From Hordeum vulgare subsp. vulgare (lineage: Eukaryota > Streptophyta > Magnoliopsida > Poales > Poaceae), in contig NC_058519.1 of NCBI RefSeq assembly GCF_904849725.1, positions 180,781,703 to 180,845,702 of the forward strand: 64,000 nucleotides of DNA, in the 5' to 3' direction. Positions 47,687-59,025 of the stretch are shown here, one piece after another. Below the pieces are notes generated by a model. The model was given only the letters and a program-made list of their open reading frames with translations, was not told the DNA's origin and did not search any database. Position 1 is the stretch's first letter. Each line of letters begins with the position of its first letter. The position numbers were made by a program, and so were the translations under genes.

Positions 47687-48239
47687 ATGGCTCGCGAAGT
47701 AGCAGACCTGAATTTCAATACGTTCCTAGAGAAAGCTAAGCTGAAAGATGATGGTAGCAACTTTAAAGACTAGGATCATAATCTGAGGCTTATCCTACAA
47801 GCTGGGCAAAAGAATTATGTCCTTGATGCAGCGCTCGGAGATGAACCACCCGCTACGGCCGATCAAGATGTTTTAAACGTTTGGCAAGCGCGTAAGGAGG
47901 ACTATATAGTAGTTCAATGTGTAGTCTTGTATGTCTTAGAACCGGGACTTCAACGATGCTTTGAACGTCATGGAGCATATGAGATGTTCCAGGAGTTGAT
48001 GTTTCTTTGAGAAGAATGCCTAGATCGAGAGGTATGAGACCTCTGATAAATTCTATGCTTGCAAAATGGAGGAGAATTCGTGTGTTAGTGAACATGTGCT
48101 CAAAATGTCTGGGGTAATCAAACCATCTAGTTGAGCTGGGGATTGAGCTCCCGCAAGAGGCTATCACTGAATGAATTCTTCAATCATGGCCACCTAGCTA
48201 CAAGAGCTTTGTGGTGAACTATAACATGAAAGGGATGAA
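47687..48239 (+). pseudogene. BARE-like copia gag, 5' part only
   Basis: It starts at the ATG at 47687 (MAREVADLNFNTFLEKAKLK). A stop, TAG at 47771, replaces the Trp in the family's FKDWDHNLR context. Later parts (LQRCFERHGAYEMFQEL) are followed by a frameshift near 48003. Coding sequence stops at 48239, where fragments of two gypsy elements begin, so protease, integrase and RT of this copy are absent. The encoded capsid fragment cannot be functional. Confidence 0.85.
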
Positions 48240-48305
48240 TGATACGTCTCCAACGTATCTATAGTTTTTATTGTTCCATGCTATTATATTATCAACTTGG
48301 GATGT
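48240..48305 (+). mobile_element. Start of a gypsy LTR (66-bp remnant)
   Basis: TGATACGTCTCCAACGTATC followed by a Triticeae gypsy LTR start in plus orientation. It is cut off at 48306 by the LTR of element E. Confidence 0.7.
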
Positions 48306-49804
48306 TGATGACCCACAACTATAGGGATCTATCATAGTCCTTTCGATAAGTAAGAGTGTCGAACCCAACAAGGAGCAGAAGGATCTCACAAGTGGTTTTC
48401 AGCAAGGTAATATCTGCAAGCACTGAAATTATCGGTAACATGTAGTTGTGTGGTGAGATGATTCGTAGCACGCAACAAGTAGCAAAAGTAACAACGATGC
48501 ATCAAAGTGGCCCAATCCCTTTTGTAGCAAGGAACAAGCCTGGACAAAGTCTTATAGGAGGAAAACTGTTCCCGAGGACACACAGGAATTTCTGTCATGC
48601 TAGTTTTCATCATTTTCATATGATTCGCGTTCGTTACTTTTATAGTTTGATATGTGGGTGGACCGGCACTTGGGTACTTCCCTTACTTGTACAAGCATCC
48701 CACATATTAATAACCCCTCTCGCAAGCATCCGCAACTACGAAATAAGAATTAAGACAAAGTCTAACCATAGCATTAAACTAGTGGATCGAAATCAGCCAC
48801 TTACGAAGCAATGCATAAACTAGGGTTTAAGCTTCTGTCACTTTAGCAACCCATCATCTACTTACTACTTCCCAATGCCTTCCTCTAGGCCTAAATAATG
48901 GTGAAGTGTTATGTAGTCGACGTTCACATAACACCACTAGAGGAAAAACAACATACAACACATCAAAATATTAAACGAGTACCAAATTCACATGACAACT
49001 TATAGCATGACTTATCCCATGTCCTCAGGAACAAAAGTAACTACTCACAAAGCATAATCATATTCATGACTAGAGAGGTAATGAGTAGCATCAAAGATCT
49101 GAACATAAACTCTTCCACCAAGTAATCCAACTAGCATCAACTACAAAGAGTAATTAACACTACTTCAACCTTACAAGTACCAATCGGAGTCGTGAGATAG
49201 AGATTGGTTACAAGTGATGAACTAGGATTTGGAGATGAGATGGTGCTGATGAAGATGTTGATGGTGACGAGTCCCCTCCGATGAGAGGAGTGTTGGTGAT
49301 GACGATGGTGATGATTTCCCCCTCCAGGATCGTCCTGTCGGGGCTCTAGATTGGTTCTGCTCAAGTTCCGGCTCGTGGCGGCGGGAATCCATGGAAAAGC
49401 CTCCTCTTGAGTTTTTCCAGACCGAAACCCTTCTTGTAGCAAAAGGGGGGAGCCAGAGGGCCAGCTGGGAGCCCACAAGCACCCTAGGCGCGGCCAGGGG
49501 GGTGGCCGCCTAGCAGGCTTGTGCCCCCCTACTCGCGCCCCTCCGGCAATTCTTCGGCCTAGTATTTTTTATAAAATCCAAAAAAAATCATCGTTGATTT
49601 TCACGGCTTTCGGAGTTGCGCAGAATAGGCATCTCAAACTTGCTCCGTTTTCAGGCCAGAATTCCATGTGCCGGCATTCTCCCTCTTCATGTAAACCTTG
49701 CAAAATAAGAGAGAAAAGGCATAAGTATTGTACCATGAAGTGAAATAACAGCCCAAAAAGCGATAAATATCAACATGAAAGCATGATGCAAAATGGACGT
49801 ATCA
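48306..49804 (-). mobile_element. Element E 3' LTR (Athila-like gypsy)
   Basis: 1,499 bp from TGATGACCCACAACTATAGG to ATGGACGTATCA. The polypurine tract to the right (49805-49818; AAGCTTGGGGGAGT on the minus strand) makes this the 3' LTR of a minus-strand element whose interior extends to 52489. A shortened relative is at 38735-39222. Confidence 0.85.
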
Positions 49805-49818
49805 ACTCCCCCAAGCTT
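49805..49818 (-). other. Polypurine tract of element E
   Basis: The minus strand reads AAGCTTGGGGGAGT directly before the LTR. A second copy of the same phrase (CTCCCCCAAGCTTGG) lies at about 51295-51309, near the end of the downstream ORF. Confidence 0.75.
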
Positions 49819-51340
49819 AGACCTCGCTTGTCCTCAAGCGAAAGCCAAGCTCAATAAATATGCCTACATGTTTAGGGAGAGAGGTGTCGACAAAACAAGA
49901 TACGAACATGCAAGCATCATGATCATGATCAGAACAGCAATACCAACATATAATCTCTCATGCTAAAGTGACAATTCCTTCACAATGTAAAGCATGGATC
50001 AAGAACCTTATCAAGAATTAACAACCGATAGCGTGTAGTCATTGAAGCAATTGCAATTTATCACAACATCAGAAAGAGTCAAATAAGAGCTTCTAAAGCA
50101 AAACCACATACTAAATCATCTTTTTGTTCTCTACAATTCCTACAACTCAGATGGTACTCATGAGATCAAAGTTTCAGCTGGACACAGAGAAAGATAGGGG
50201 CTTATAGTTTCGCCTCCCAACTGCTTACCTCAAGGGTAATGTCAACAATAATAATTCATGAATACTTACCTCCAAGTTGACATATGAATATAGATCTTTC
50301 CCAAGCATATGACGTTAGCCAAGATAAAGGCAAAATAAGGAATTGGTGAAGATCACCATGACTCTTTCAGGAGCAAAAAGTAAAGGTACAAGATAGGCCC
50401 TTCGCAGAGGGAAGCAGAGGTTGTCATGCGCTTTTGAGGTTTGGATGTGTGTCCTCTTAGTGCGGAGGAACGCCACTTTATATTGCCTCCTGTGATAAAG
50501 AACTTTATTATGCAGTCTATCGCTTTTATGTCTTCCTCCTTAGAGGTTCGTACAAAGCTTATTTTCCACACACTAATAGATCATACATATTAGGGAGCAA
50601 TTTTTATTGCTTGCACCAACGACAACTTACTTGAGAGATCTTATTCAATCCATAGGTAGATATGGTGAACTCTCATGGCAAAACTGGGTTGAAGGCTTGT
50701 GGATGCACAAGTAGTATCTCTACTTGGTGCAGGAGGTTTGGCTAATATGAGGTGGAAGCAATCGTCACATGCTAAGGGATCTTTAATCATATAACATTGT
50801 TTGGAACCAAGCAAACACAATTCATTATGTTGTCTTCCTTATCCAACATTTACTTCTAAGCATTTAATAGTTTAGTGAGTGTTCACAATCATAGATGGTG
50901 TTAAAGATGATATATTTATATGTGAACCTCTACTTCTTTATCACTTCCTATTAATTGCAACAATGACCAAGGTCTACGTTTGTCTACCCTCAACATGTTT
51001 CAATCAACATTCTTTTTATATGTGAAGCCATCACTTCCCGTAAGATCATTACATGATCTTTCATGCTTTTGTTCTTTTCTCATTCTTTTGATCATGGCAT
51101 GAGGCAAGTCCCTTAACTAAGACACTCTTTATTATATGGCTCACGAGCTCGAATACATCGGGGGTGACACAAAGCAAAACTCAAGCCTAAAACACTAAGA
51201 CCTTTATTCTCCTAGGGAAAGAGAAAACTGAAAAGGAACAAACTAAAACAAAGGTAAAGGCAAAAGATGTGATGGTGATATGATACCGGGGCAACTCCCC
51301 CAAGCTTGGCACAAGCCAAGGGGATTGCCCATACCCATGC
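49819..51340 (-). mobile_element. Non-coding 3' region of element E
   Basis: About 1.5 kb between the env-position ORF and the polypurine tract. I see no recognisable protein or structured repeat in it. Confidence 0.6.
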
Positions 51341-51755
51341 TTAGTTGTCTTCCTTTGGAGGTGATGGTGGTGGAGTTGTTGCAGAGGTCTTGAGCTTGTT
51401 TAATTTCCACTTGAGCATAAAATTCTGCTCCCTCAGATCATCATTTTCCTCTTAGCCTTAGCACTCTTTGGCATAATTCTTGCTTACTCTCCTGCATGAG
51501 ACGAGAAGGGATAAACAAAGTCTTAGGCTTCTTCCTTGAGACAGGGGAGCTCGACTTCTTGAACTCCACATGGGTGTCTCCAGGTGGGTGTAGAGGAGCC
51601 TCCTCCTCATCGGAACTTGTTTGTTCCTTCCCCTTGGGATCATAATCTTCTTCCTCATCAGTGGTCTAGCCACAAGGATCCAAGTCCCCATAGACCTTGG
51701 GGTTAGCAAGGTAATCGGCCACGTAGCTCTCCCCCTCTGAATCTTGAGAAGACAT
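51341..51755 (-). pseudogene. Env-position ORF of element E, broken
   Basis: Downstream of integrase, where Athila-type elements carry an envelope-like gene, a minus-strand ORF starts at 51755 (MSSQDSEGESYVADYLANPK). It is broken by a TAG at 51668-51666 and by a frameshift near 51465, and ends at a TAA at 51341. It is acidic at first (TDEEEDYDPKGKEQTSSDEE), then has a Ser/Lys block (KKSSSPVSRKKPKTLFIPSR). It ends with a charged helix, ENDDLREQNFMLKWKLNKLK, and a proline-rich tail. I see no signal peptide or membrane segment, so an envelope role is not supported. Function unknown; a small coiled-coil accessory protein is the simplest reading. Confidence 0.55.
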
Positions 51756-52067
51756 CTTGCCCTAATTCTGCGGCAGAAAACAAGCTCGAAACGAAAACAG
51801 AGGAAATTTGCGTGATACAAGGGTCAGACCTTTCGGGAGAATATATAATGATTTTTTCCAGAACAGAAGGATTACTCCGCACGAAAACGGAGTCCGGGAG
51901 GCACACGAGGTGGCCACAAGCCCCCAGGCGCGGCCAGGGGGTGGGCCCGCGCCTGGCAGGCTTGTCGCCTCCTCGCGCGCTTTCCGGACTACTTCCAATT
52001 TTTCTATTTTTTCAAATATTCCAAATGGAGAAAAATTCCTACTGGAAAAGTTTTGGAGTCTGTTTTC

Positions 52068-52489
52068 TTACCGAATCACATACCTCTTCGTTTTCGGAGT
52101 CTGAAACAGGCTGAAAATATCCCTTAGGTGTTCCTCTCGAGTTATGGTAATGATAATATTGCTTTCAACATTTATGGGAGTACCGGAGATATAATTCTTG
52201 ATTCTCTGCCATTTACAAATCTCGGACAATTACCTTCCGTGTTGTTGATCTTGATAGCACCGGAACAATATACTTCCTCAACAATATAGTGACCTTCCCA
52301 TTTAGAGAGAAGCTTGCCTGCAAAAAATCTTAAACGAGAATTATATAGCAAGACATAATCACCTACATTGAACTCATGCTTTTGTATCCTCTTATCATGC
52401 CACCTCTTAACCTTTTCTTTGAACAACTTGGCATTCTCATATGCCTGAGTTCTCCATTCATCAAGCGAGCTAATATCAAATAACCTCTT
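52068..52489 (-). pseudogene. Element E integrase C-terminal fragment
   Basis: The minus strand reads AKLFKEKVKRWHDKRIQKHE, then FNVGDYVLLYNSRLRFFAGK and LLSKWEGHYIVEEVY. This is the C-terminal domain of Athila/Tat-type integrases with its LLSKWEGP-like motif. A frameshift near 52195 changes frame for the last 40 codons, which end at 52068. The N-terminal and catalytic parts are cut off at 52490 by the LTR of copia element D. Useful mainly for classifying element E. Confidence 0.85.
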
Positions 52490-53588
52490 TGTTAGAGCAT
52501 ATATCTCCATATGTGATTTTGGTAATTGATGACAAGTCCTATGGACTAATGGTTGCCTTAAGTTATATTTATAGGATTTGTCCATAGGCACTTCTTGAAG
52601 TCCATCTGTTGGGTTCAAGGAGTTTATATGATGACCAAGATGGTATTCAAGGTATTATCCAAAGAATGGTCATAGAGACACATGGTTGATCAAGATCTCA
52701 AACAAAGAGTAAATCAAGATGATCAACACACAAAGCGTACAAGATGTACCGAGAGGGATCAAGTGATCCCATGGTATGGTAAGCATTGTCCATTACGTGT
52801 TTGTGTACTAACCCATGGTCTTCGTGAGAGCTCTATGTGTGGGTTAGGTGTGTTTCCATGGGCTTGCGTCAAAAGTAAGATCTCATACAACCCATGAAGG
52901 ATGACGTCAAGTGGTGATCGTCATCAAGATTGCGGTGTGCAAGTTCAAGTGGATCAGCACAAAGATATCATGCTTGAAGCTTGCCGTCCATTGTGGTGGC
53001 AATGGACTTGTGAAGATATGTTGAAGAGTGGCTCACCCATAGTGAGTATGGGGGAGCAATCAACTAGTCTTCATCAAGCCAACGCAATCAAGAAAGGTGG
53101 TCCATCTTGAGGAAGTCAAGATCATCAACATCTAGCTCAAGAGGATGAGGTGCAAGGTATAGGTTTTCCCTTGATAGGTGTTCTGTTTAGGATAGATTGT
53201 TGTACTATCAGGGGGGGCTCTCAAGTGAGTAGCTTGATCGTATCATTCGTTGAGAGCTCAAACCATTTGCATCCTTGCATCATACTTCTTGGTTCTTGTT
53301 TGGTGTTTCTCTTTGTGAGTTTTAGAGCTTATGGTTATCTTCATGACAAGCTTGAGTTCATCGAAAATGGAGTCCACATGCATGTACTATGATGTTTTCG
53401 ATGTTGGAGTTTTTGCCGGTTCTTCATTCATAGAGGACTGACATCTCTATATCATTGGCATTTTCATATCTGCATGGTCTTAAGATTTCACGTTGTTGTT
53501 TGGATAGCTCTTGTCGTCCTGAATCCAACAAGCTTGGGTTTGCTCGATTCGGAGCTCGTATGCCAAAGTTATGGCTGTTTCAGTGGCG

Positions 53589-53915
53589 AGCGGTAGTACC
53601 ACCGGACCTAGCGGTAGTACCGCTGGACCTAGCGGTAGTACCCTGGCCCTAGCGGTAGTACCGCTAGAGCTGGCGGTAGTACCGTTGTCTCGGCGGTAGT
53701 ACTGCTGTCCCAGCGGTAGTACCGCCCCTGGCCAGCGGTAGTACCGCTCCAAGTTTTTAGTACCGTCATCTTTGCGGTTGTACTGCGTCGGACATTTTTG
53801 CGAAGACTTTCTTGGCGGTGGTTGGCCCGGTAGTATCTTTGCACTACCATGGGTTCAGCGATAGTACTGCTGCAGCCAGCGGTAGTACCGCCGGAGGGCC
53901 AGCGGTAGTACCGCT
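53589..53915. repeat. Hairpin-forming minisatellite in the D LTR
   Basis: About ten copies of GCGGTAGTAC, most within GCGGTAGTACCGC, a 6-bp inverted repeat around one base, spaced 17-21 bp. Eight lie in 53589-53750 and two at 53879-53915. Confidence 0.85.
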
Positions 53916-54490
53916 GGGCTCGGGCTGTAAGTGGGGGTAACGGTGTCATTCCTTTCCCCACTATATAAAGGGGGTCTTCTTCCCCCTCTGTCTTATCCAT
54001 CTGTTCAGATCTTGTTCTACCTCCATTGTTGACATTCTTGGAACTTGCTAACTCTCAATCCCTCCAATGATTGTGAGGGAAAAGAGAGAGGAGATCTAGA
54101 TCCACATCTCCACCAATCACTTTCTCCTCTATGTGAGGGGAACCCCTTGGATCTAGATCTTGGAGTTCTTTGTGAGCTCCTTGTTCTTCCTCTCATATTT
54201 CTCCATAGCTTTCGTTGTTGTGGAGGGATTTGAGTGTGAGGGACTTGACCACTTCATGTGTTCTTGCCATTGCATGAGTTGCATCGGTTTGAGTTCTCCA
54301 CGGTGATTTGTGGAAGTGAGAAGTTGAGAAGCTTACTACCTTTGGTACTTAGTACTCTAGATATTGTTCTTCGTGGATGCTTTGGCGTCCTAGAAGCTTG
54401 GTGGTGTCTCGGAGCTCAATCATTGTGGTGTGAAGCTCCGGGCAAGCGTCGGGGTCTCCAATTAGGTTGTGGAGATTGCCCCGAGCAATT

Positions 54491-54595
54491 TGTACGGCTA
54501 CCGGTAACCGCCCCCAAGGGTTGCCACGTGTACGGGTTCGGTGACCGCCCCCAAGGTTTGCCATTTGTACGGGTTCGGTGACCGCCCTCAAGGGT
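54491..54595 (+). repeat. Three-copy 38-bp tandem repeat in the D LTR
   Basis: Units starting TGTACGG at 54491, 54529 and 54566. Each contains GGT(A/G)ACCGCCC(C/T)CAAGG, and the third is partial. Confidence 0.8.
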
Positions 54596-55085
54596 CCCTT
54601 AGTGGAATCACGGCATCTTGCATTGTGCGAGGGCGTGAGGAGATTACGGTGGCCTTAGTGGCATCTTGGGGAGCATTGTGCCTCCACACCGCTCCAAAGG
54701 AGATTAGCATCCGCAAGGGTGTGAACTTCGGGATACATCATCGTCTCCGCGTACCTCGGTTATCTCTTACCCGAACCCTTTGCTTATGCACTTTACTTTG
54801 TGATAGCCATATTGTCTTTTGTCATATATCTTGCTATCACTTAGTTGTTTATCTGGCTTAGCATAAGTTGTTGGTGCACATAGGTGAGCCTAGTTGTTTG
54901 AGGTTTTGTGCTTGTCATATTAAACATTAGTTTTATTCCACATTTGTTCAAGCCTAAACCTTAATTATTTTAAAGCGCCTATCCACGTCCTAGAGAGTAA
55001 GGATTTGTGCTTGTCATATTTGTGCTTGTCATATTAAACGTTAGTTTTATTCCCCCCCTCTAGGAGACATCCACGTCCTTTCAAT

Positions 55086-55097
55086 TGGTATCAGAGC
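55086..55097 (+). other. Primer-binding site of element D
   Basis: TGGTATCAGAGC, two bases after the LTR end. It matches initiator methionine tRNA. Confidence 0.85.
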
Positions 55098-55138
55098 TAG
55101 GTCTCTCTTAATTAGGTTTAACCACCTAGAGAGTAAGG

Positions 55139-57555
55139 ATGTCGACTAGGGGTTTAGGATTCACAGACACTCTTAGTTTCGATGGCACAAATTTTGATGT
55201 TTGGGTAATTCGCATGCTTAATCACTTTCAGGTCTTGGACCCAAATTTAGAGCGAATTGTAGATATGGGTTTTTCTCCTCCAAAGGATTCTCAAAATATA
55301 TCTTTAGAGGATGAGAAAAACTCTTATCTCAATGCTCAAGCTTCTAATGTGCTTTTTGATGCTTTGAGCAATGTAGTTATATTTCAACTCATGCCATTCC
55401 GGGATGCTCATGAGTTGTGGACAAAGCTTCAAGATAAATATGGTGTGTCCAAGATTTGCAGGAATGATTGTTCTCCCTCCACCTCCGGTCGTGTGGTGTT
55501 CTCAACTTCATCTACTTCACCTACATATGGATTGCCACAGGGTAATGATATGGTGAGTAGTGGTGACCATTGCAATAATGAAAGTGGGTTTATTGTTGAT
55601 GATCCTTCATCACTATATTATTGCAATGCTTCATCTTTGGGCGTTAACACTTCAAGCACTCTAAATGTTTCACATGCTTGTGTTGCTAGTCCATGCATAT
55701 CATGTAAAAACTACGTGTGTAAATCTCATGATGATATGCCTCCTATATCTAGTTGCCATGATAAAAATGTATATATTTCCTTGAGTTGTTGTTCTAACAA
55801 TGTAGAGGAAATTCATCACTCCACGGAACAAGATGTGGCCTTGAATTATGCTTCAAGGGAGCCTACATCATCGTCTATTGTGACTCACTTTTGCCTTATG
55901 GCTAAGGCTTCAAAGGTATCTCCTACTTTGAATTCCAATATATCTCATGATGATGATGTTGATGATAATGGGGATGAGGATAATGATAAAGAGAGTGATA
56001 ATATTGCATCCTTAAAAATTAAGGATGAAATGATTTTTAAATCTCTTTATAAGAATAAACTTGCTTGTTCCAACTTCTTGGAAATCATGTCTATTGCCAC
56101 TGAGGGCAAGAAATACATTGAGGAGTTGGAAGCTCATCTTGAGGAGCATGAGGCCACCATTGAGAAAATGGAAGGTCATGAGCGTGATTACGCTAATGAG
56201 ATCGCAGAGCTATCTCAAGCTCTCGATAATGAACAAACCACCAAGGAATCTCTTGAGGAAACCTTTGCTCTAGAATTATCTAGATTAAAGGGATCCTATG
56301 ATAGAGCGCTCGAGGTGGCTAATGATTTTAGAACTAAAAATGATAAGCTTGAAGTTGCACATGCTAAACTCCTTGAGGACTATGAGCATGTCTAAAATGG
56401 CTCAAGGGCAATTAAGAGCTCGCTCATCGAACTCACCGAGTCTCATGCTCAACTTGAACCTTCATATGCTAAAGAGCTTGCCAAGGTGCCTTCTCCTCTT
56501 ATTGCTAATGATGATGCTTGTGCTACTAACTCTACTTCTTGTGAAGCATCCATTTTAAAGGAGAATGTTGAGCTAAGGGCTCAACTTGAGTTGCTATCCA
56601 GTAATTATGGGAAATTGGAAGAAAGTCATTTAATGCTCACAAGCTCTCATGATGATCTTCTAGCATCCCATAATGTGCTAAAATTAGCTCATGAGGCTAT
56701 TACTACCAAGGTAACATCGAGTGAGCCTCATGTGGACATTAGCACTACTTCTAGTCAAAAAGCTATATTGCCATGTGCTAGTCCTTGTAATTTATCTACT
56801 CATAATGTTGCTACATCTTGTGATTAATTACTTTCCATGCCTTGTTGCTCTAACAATGAAGCTTATACTTCCTCTAGTACTTGTGTTGATACTAACCATG
56901 TAGAGGAAATCAAAGAGCTCAATGCCCAAGTCACTTCCTTGAAGAAAGACTTGGAAAAGAGTCATGACGGGATGTCCACACTCAACAATGTCTTGTGTGG
57001 ACAAAAATCCCCGAATGATAAGAATGGACTTGGATTCAACTCCAACAAGAAGAAGAAGTCCAAAAGCTTCAAGAAGAAGGGCCAAGAACAAGTCAAGAAT
57101 TTGGCCAAGATTATTTGCTTCAAGTGCAAAATTGAAGGGCACCATGTTAGATCTTGCCCACTAAAGAAGAAGCCCCAAAGTCACAAGCAACAAGGGAAGA
57201 GGCCACAAGTGCACTCACATACTCAACTACAAGTTGAAGAAAGGCTCCTTCCCAAGAATACCCAAGCCAACACTCCTCATGTTGAGAAATCATAGGGAAG
57301 AAATTAAAGGGTAGATGTTGCTACTTATGTCGTGAGAAGGGTCACTTCGCTTCTTCTTGCACGAGAGGTAATTTATCCAACTCAATCATTATTGATGATA
57401 TCTATTCTCTTGGGAAGGATAAGGTTGGCAATGTGTTTGCCAAGTTTGTTGGTACTCAAAGTGGTGTCAAGAAAAGTACCATTTGGGTTGCCAAGCCTAT
57501 TGTGACTAACCTCTTAGGACCCAATGTGGTTGGGGACCAACAAGCTCAAACTTGA
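55139..57555 (+). pseudogene. Element D gag with coiled coil and two zinc knuckles
   Basis: This is a long copia gag starting at 55139 (MSTRGLGFTDTLSFDGTNFD). The N-terminal capsid-like block contains AHELWTKLQDKYGVSK (about residues 90-110). A Ser/Cys-rich linker and an acidic patch follow, then long heptad-type segments (EELEAHLEEHEATIEKMEGH and beyond, residues about 315-600) that predict a coiled coil. Two zinc knuckles follow: CFKCKIEGHHVRSC near 57118 and CYLCREKGHFASSC near 57320. One frame is kept to 57295 but has stops at 56393 and 56825; the last part is one base out of frame and ends at a TGA at 57553. No pol follows. The broken frame argues against function, but the architecture is clear. 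Confidence 0.8.
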
Positions 57556-59025
57556 TCAATAGGTGAAGGTGGAGGACATTAGAGACTTGGATACATAATG
57601 AAGAATTAAGGGGTCTTCATCATTCATATTATCTCAAGCCAAGTCATTTGGATTATCGAGTTTCTATCTTATATCCAATGTGCCTCCTTACGGTAACTTG
57701 TACTTAAACTATTTACATTGTTAGTTGCTTGCCCCTTTCGCATGTTGTGGTTTTGTACATTGCATGCGTTTGTATATGTTGTGCTTCCAACTTGCTTATC
57801 TTGAGTAAGCGAATATGTGTATGTTGGTTTGCATATCATGTACATGTGAGTCTTGTATTGAGCCTTATTGCATCTTGTTTGTATCTTTGTTTGCTCTTGT
57901 GAGAGACTAATGGATTATCCCATTGTGGGGGAGTGATGTGCTTTGCACACCTCACAATCCTATAAATGTGTTTACATGGGGAATACCACTTAGCATTAAT
58001 ATTTTAAGATTATCTAGTTTCTATGTGGTATGTCTTACTCATGAGAAATTCAAATTCTATATGGTCCGTTAATTATTTCTTGTTGGCTTTAATTTGCCAC
58101 TTGGGAATATTGTTGGATTATCACATTATGGGGGAGTAATATGCTATGTGCATATTACAAGCCTAGAGAATGTGTACATTTGAGGTATTTCCACTTAGTG
58201 TTGATATTGTAAATTATCTTGTTCCTAAGTGGCATGGTAGCTCTACAAGTGTCATTTGTTTGCATTTTATGGGTAAAGATGACGTTGGATATATTGGCGA
58301 TCTACCAATGAGTATTATTTCCAAAATACTTCTTGTCCTTGACAATTGGTATTCCCATCATGTGGTAGAAATTGATAATCGTCTTTACATTCGATTTTGT
58401 GTTTCATTTGTCTTCCTTGCCTCTTGTGGATCTATTTTAAACATGTCTAGTGTTTTTATAGATATAGAGAAAGTGATGATCCCATCTTGTGCATTTTGTA
58501 TTTAAATGCAAATTCTATATAATGCACATCCCTTGGAGGAGCTATCCTATTCTCTTTAGAACACCCTCTTTATTCACCCATCATAAAATCTTTTGATCCC
58601 CGTCAAGTGTGTGTTGATGGGAGGCAAGTCTTGCTCTTTATGATGCTTTGTGCCATCATGAAAATTTGTCGAGGGTTTGGTTTGTTGGAACCTAGCTCTC
58701 TTCTGGAAATTAGATACCTCGTGTTTGTTTTCCTTCAATTGGTATCTTGTTTCCTTTTATTTGGCATGTGTCAATGGATATCTCATTCTTTGTTGTATAT
58801 TTTAATTGATATCCCTCAAGTGATAGTTTTTCATTTGCTATCTTATTATCACTTGATACCTTGTCTTTTGGTATCTTATCAACTATATGTTGATTGGATT
58901 CTTGAAAGGCTTGAGCATGCATATTTACAATATGTATTTCCTTTTGCTTGCTTTCCTTCTTTTACCCAATATACAGGGGAAACTCCACCTTGTCATAAAT
59001 TGGCTAAAGTGTGCATGAAATCCAA
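57556..59025 (+). mobile_element. Non-coding tail of element D
   Basis: AT-rich, with the phrase TTATGGGGGAGTAATATGCT (near 58125-58145) and a similar GTGGGGGAGTGATGTGCT at about 57925. These resemble polypurine tracts. A hydrophobic open frame at 58607-59137 crosses the A4 junction and is not credible as a gene. Confidence 0.55.

Larger units (their letters stand above)
52490..55083 (+). repeat. Element D 5' LTR
   Basis: 2,594 bp from TGTTAGAGCATATATCTCCA to CGTCCTTTCA. It includes a hairpin minisatellite (53589-53915), a probable TATA box (CTATATAAAG, near 53962-53971) and a short tandem repeat (54491-54595). A reversed fragment of the same LTR lies at 829-1423. Confidence 0.85.
52490..59025 (+). 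mobile_element. Gag-only copia element D, 3' end lost
   Basis: The 5' LTR (52490-55083), a methionine primer-binding site, a long gag and a non-coding tail are present. At 59026 the element is interrupted by the LTR of family A copy A4, and no 3' LTR is seen in the window. There is no protease, integrase or RT after gag, so it resembles non-autonomous copia relatives. It is itself inserted in the pol of element E. Confidence 0.75.

Noticed and set aside
53589..53915. CRISPR-like regularly spaced repeat
   Set aside because: Spacing is irregular, units are 10-13 bp, and the sequence lies in a plant LTR. It is a minisatellite.
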